From Cocleimonas sp. (GTDB taxonomy: Bacteria > Pseudomonadota > Gammaproteobacteria > Thiotrichales > Thiotrichaceae), in NCBI GenBank assembly GCA_023145535.1, contig JAGLDQ010000029.1, forward strand, positions 1-6,164: a stretch of DNA of 6,164 nucleotides, written 5' to 3'. Every line of letters starts with the position of its first letter. Position 1 is the first letter of the stretch. Shown here in pieces: positions 5,655-6,164 of this stretch. The notes under the pieces are model-generated. The model was not told the origin of the DNA and did not search any database. It saw only the letters and a program-made list of their open reading frames with translations. Made by a program: the position numbers and the translations under genes.

Positions 5655-5665
5655 ATGAATTATAA
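5482..5665 (+). pseudogene. Possible small frameshifted gene after smpB, unrecognised
   Basis: A GTG at 5482 lies 6 bases after a good ribosome site (AGAGGA, 5470-5475) and reads 20 codons to a TAA at 5542. One base off, a second frame is open for 57 codons from 5492 to the TAA at 5663-5665, but it has no ATG, GTG or TTG start until codon 51 of the frame. Removing one A from the AAAA run at 5507-5510 would join the GTG start to this longer frame and give a protein of about 60 residues, with segments such as EGFVPLHLFFNEDLVHL and HHFDTIFILIPLTKTD. Its stop overlaps the TPR lipoprotein start by 11 bases, as in a coupled pair. It could be a real gene broken by mutation or by a sequencing error in a homopolymer, or simply chance: a 57-codon open frame is not rare in AT-rich DNA. 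No family is recognised. Confidence 0.25.
5577..5619. repeat. 9-bp inverted repeat upstream of the TPR lipoprotein gene
   Basis: ATACAATCT (5577-5585) and AGATTGTAT (5611-5619) are exact reverse complements 25 bases apart. Beyond a bulge, TTTG (5573-5576) and CAAA (5627-5630) can extend the stem. It could be an operator, an RNA stem in the leader, or chance. It lies 35 bases before the TPR gene start. Confidence 0.35.
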
Positions 5666-6164
5666 GAAATACCTCCTAGCGACCTTAGTAACAGCCCTTG
5701 TCACCATTAACATGGTTTCTTGCTCAAGTAATAATTCATTATTTAATCAGTCATCAGGCCGACTCCAAGACCCTCTCAGTGAACAATTTTATCATGTCAT
5801 GGCGGGAGAGATGTATGGAGAAATGGGCAATGATAAACGTTCATTAGAGCACTACCTAAGAGTGGCGATGCAAAATAACGACCCTAATGTTGCAAAGCGT
5901 GCCACCCAAATTGCATCTCGCTCAGGGCAAAATAGCAAAGCGATCAAGATCGCTCAACGCTGGTTAAAATTAAATCCAAAATCACTTGAAGCGCGTCAAT
6001 ACCTTGCCTTATTATTATTACGCGAAAAAGAACATCAAAAATCCGCCGAGCAATTACATAAGACGCAAATACAACTTGATAAGCAAGGCAAAGAAGGTGT
6101 AGAAATCATTGGTGTCATGCTTGCCTCGGAAAAACAACATGAGTCTGTGTATCAAACCTACAAA
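5655..6164 (+). CDS. TPR-repeat lipoprotein, N-terminal part (3' end outside window)
   Basis: The first 170 residues of a longer protein are visible, and the frame is still open at the window end. It begins with a basic N-region (MNYKKY), a hydrophobic stretch and a near-consensus lipobox M-V-S-C, placing the lipidated Cys at residue 23. Ser at +2 favours outer-membrane sorting. From about residue 42 come paired amphipathic helices typical of tetratricopeptide repeats: QFYHVMAGEMYGEMGNDKRS, then DPNVAKRATQIASRSGQNSK, then AIKIAQRWLKLNPKSLEARQ and YLALLLLREKEHQKSAEQL. The spacing of Ala, Gly, Leu and the NP turn suits about three repeats so far. Such proteins usually act as periplasmic protein-interaction scaffolds in envelope assembly or secretion; the partner is unknown here. 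GAAG at 5644-5647 is 7 bases from the ATG. An earlier ATG at 5642 is in another frame and stops after 7 codons. Confidence 0.85.
   Translation, partial: MNYKKYLLATLVTALVTINMVSCSSNNSLFNQSSGRLQDPLSEQFYHVMAGEMYGEMGNDKRSLEHYLRVAMQNNDPNVAKRATQIASRSGQNSKAIKIAQRWLKLNPKSLEARQYLALLLLREKEHQKSAEQLHKTQIQLDKQGKEGVEIIGVMLASEKQHESVYQTYK

Noticed and set aside
1..6164. CRISPR array, insertion sequence, tRNA genes or cobalamin riboswitch
   Set aside because: No spaced direct repeats, no transposase, no tRNA cloverleaf and no recognisable B12-box were found. The promoter region of the cob operon, where a riboswitch would be expected, lies outside the window.

Overview
The window is a chromosomal segment of an AT-rich gammaproteobacterium. 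The evidence is a divergent ratB-ratA / smpB block whose three proteins read like the enterobacterial versions (RatA, RnfH-family RatB, SmpB), plus two lipoproteins with Gram-negative type signal peptides. I cannot name a genus; a marine or methylotrophic member of the Thiotrichales/Methylophaga/Cycloclasticus sort is a guess from gene style and base composition only.

Layout. (1) Positions 1-2348, + strand: the 3' end of a corrin-ring biosynthesis operon, with precorrin-8X methylmutase (cobH/cbiC, 5' end outside the window), a fused CbiE-CbiT precorrin-6Y methyltransferase/decarboxylase (cobL) and precorrin-2 C20-methyltransferase (cobI/cbiL). The three genes overlap by 4 bases each (TTGA, ATGA), so they are very likely translationally coupled. 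(2) Positions 2349-2648: 300 bases without a convincing gene but dense in short perfect palindromes, resembling a dispersed intergenic repeat or structured element. (3) Positions 2649-3974, - strand: a 441-residue lipoprotein that is predicted to fold as a right-handed parallel beta-helix, function unknown. (4) Positions 3975-4151: a gap with a cluster of hairpins. (5) Positions 4152-4878, - strand: ratA and ratB, overlapping by 8 bases, divergent from smpB (4936-5415, + strand). (6) Positions 5416-5654: a gap that may contain a small frameshifted gene. (7) 5655 to the window end: the start of a TPR lipoprotein.

The cob genes act in one pathway. SmpB (trans-translation) and RatA/RatB form the usual conserved neighbourhood. 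The beta-helix lipoprotein stands where many gammaproteobacteria have bamE, and no ssrA is seen after smpB, so the flanks of the smpB block are rearranged here. Most of the window is ordinary housekeeping sequence. The points worth a second look are the palindrome-rich gap at 2349-2648, the hairpin cluster at 4056-4137, the orphan beta-helix lipoprotein, and the possible broken small gene after smpB. I see no strong sign of an undescribed multi-gene system.
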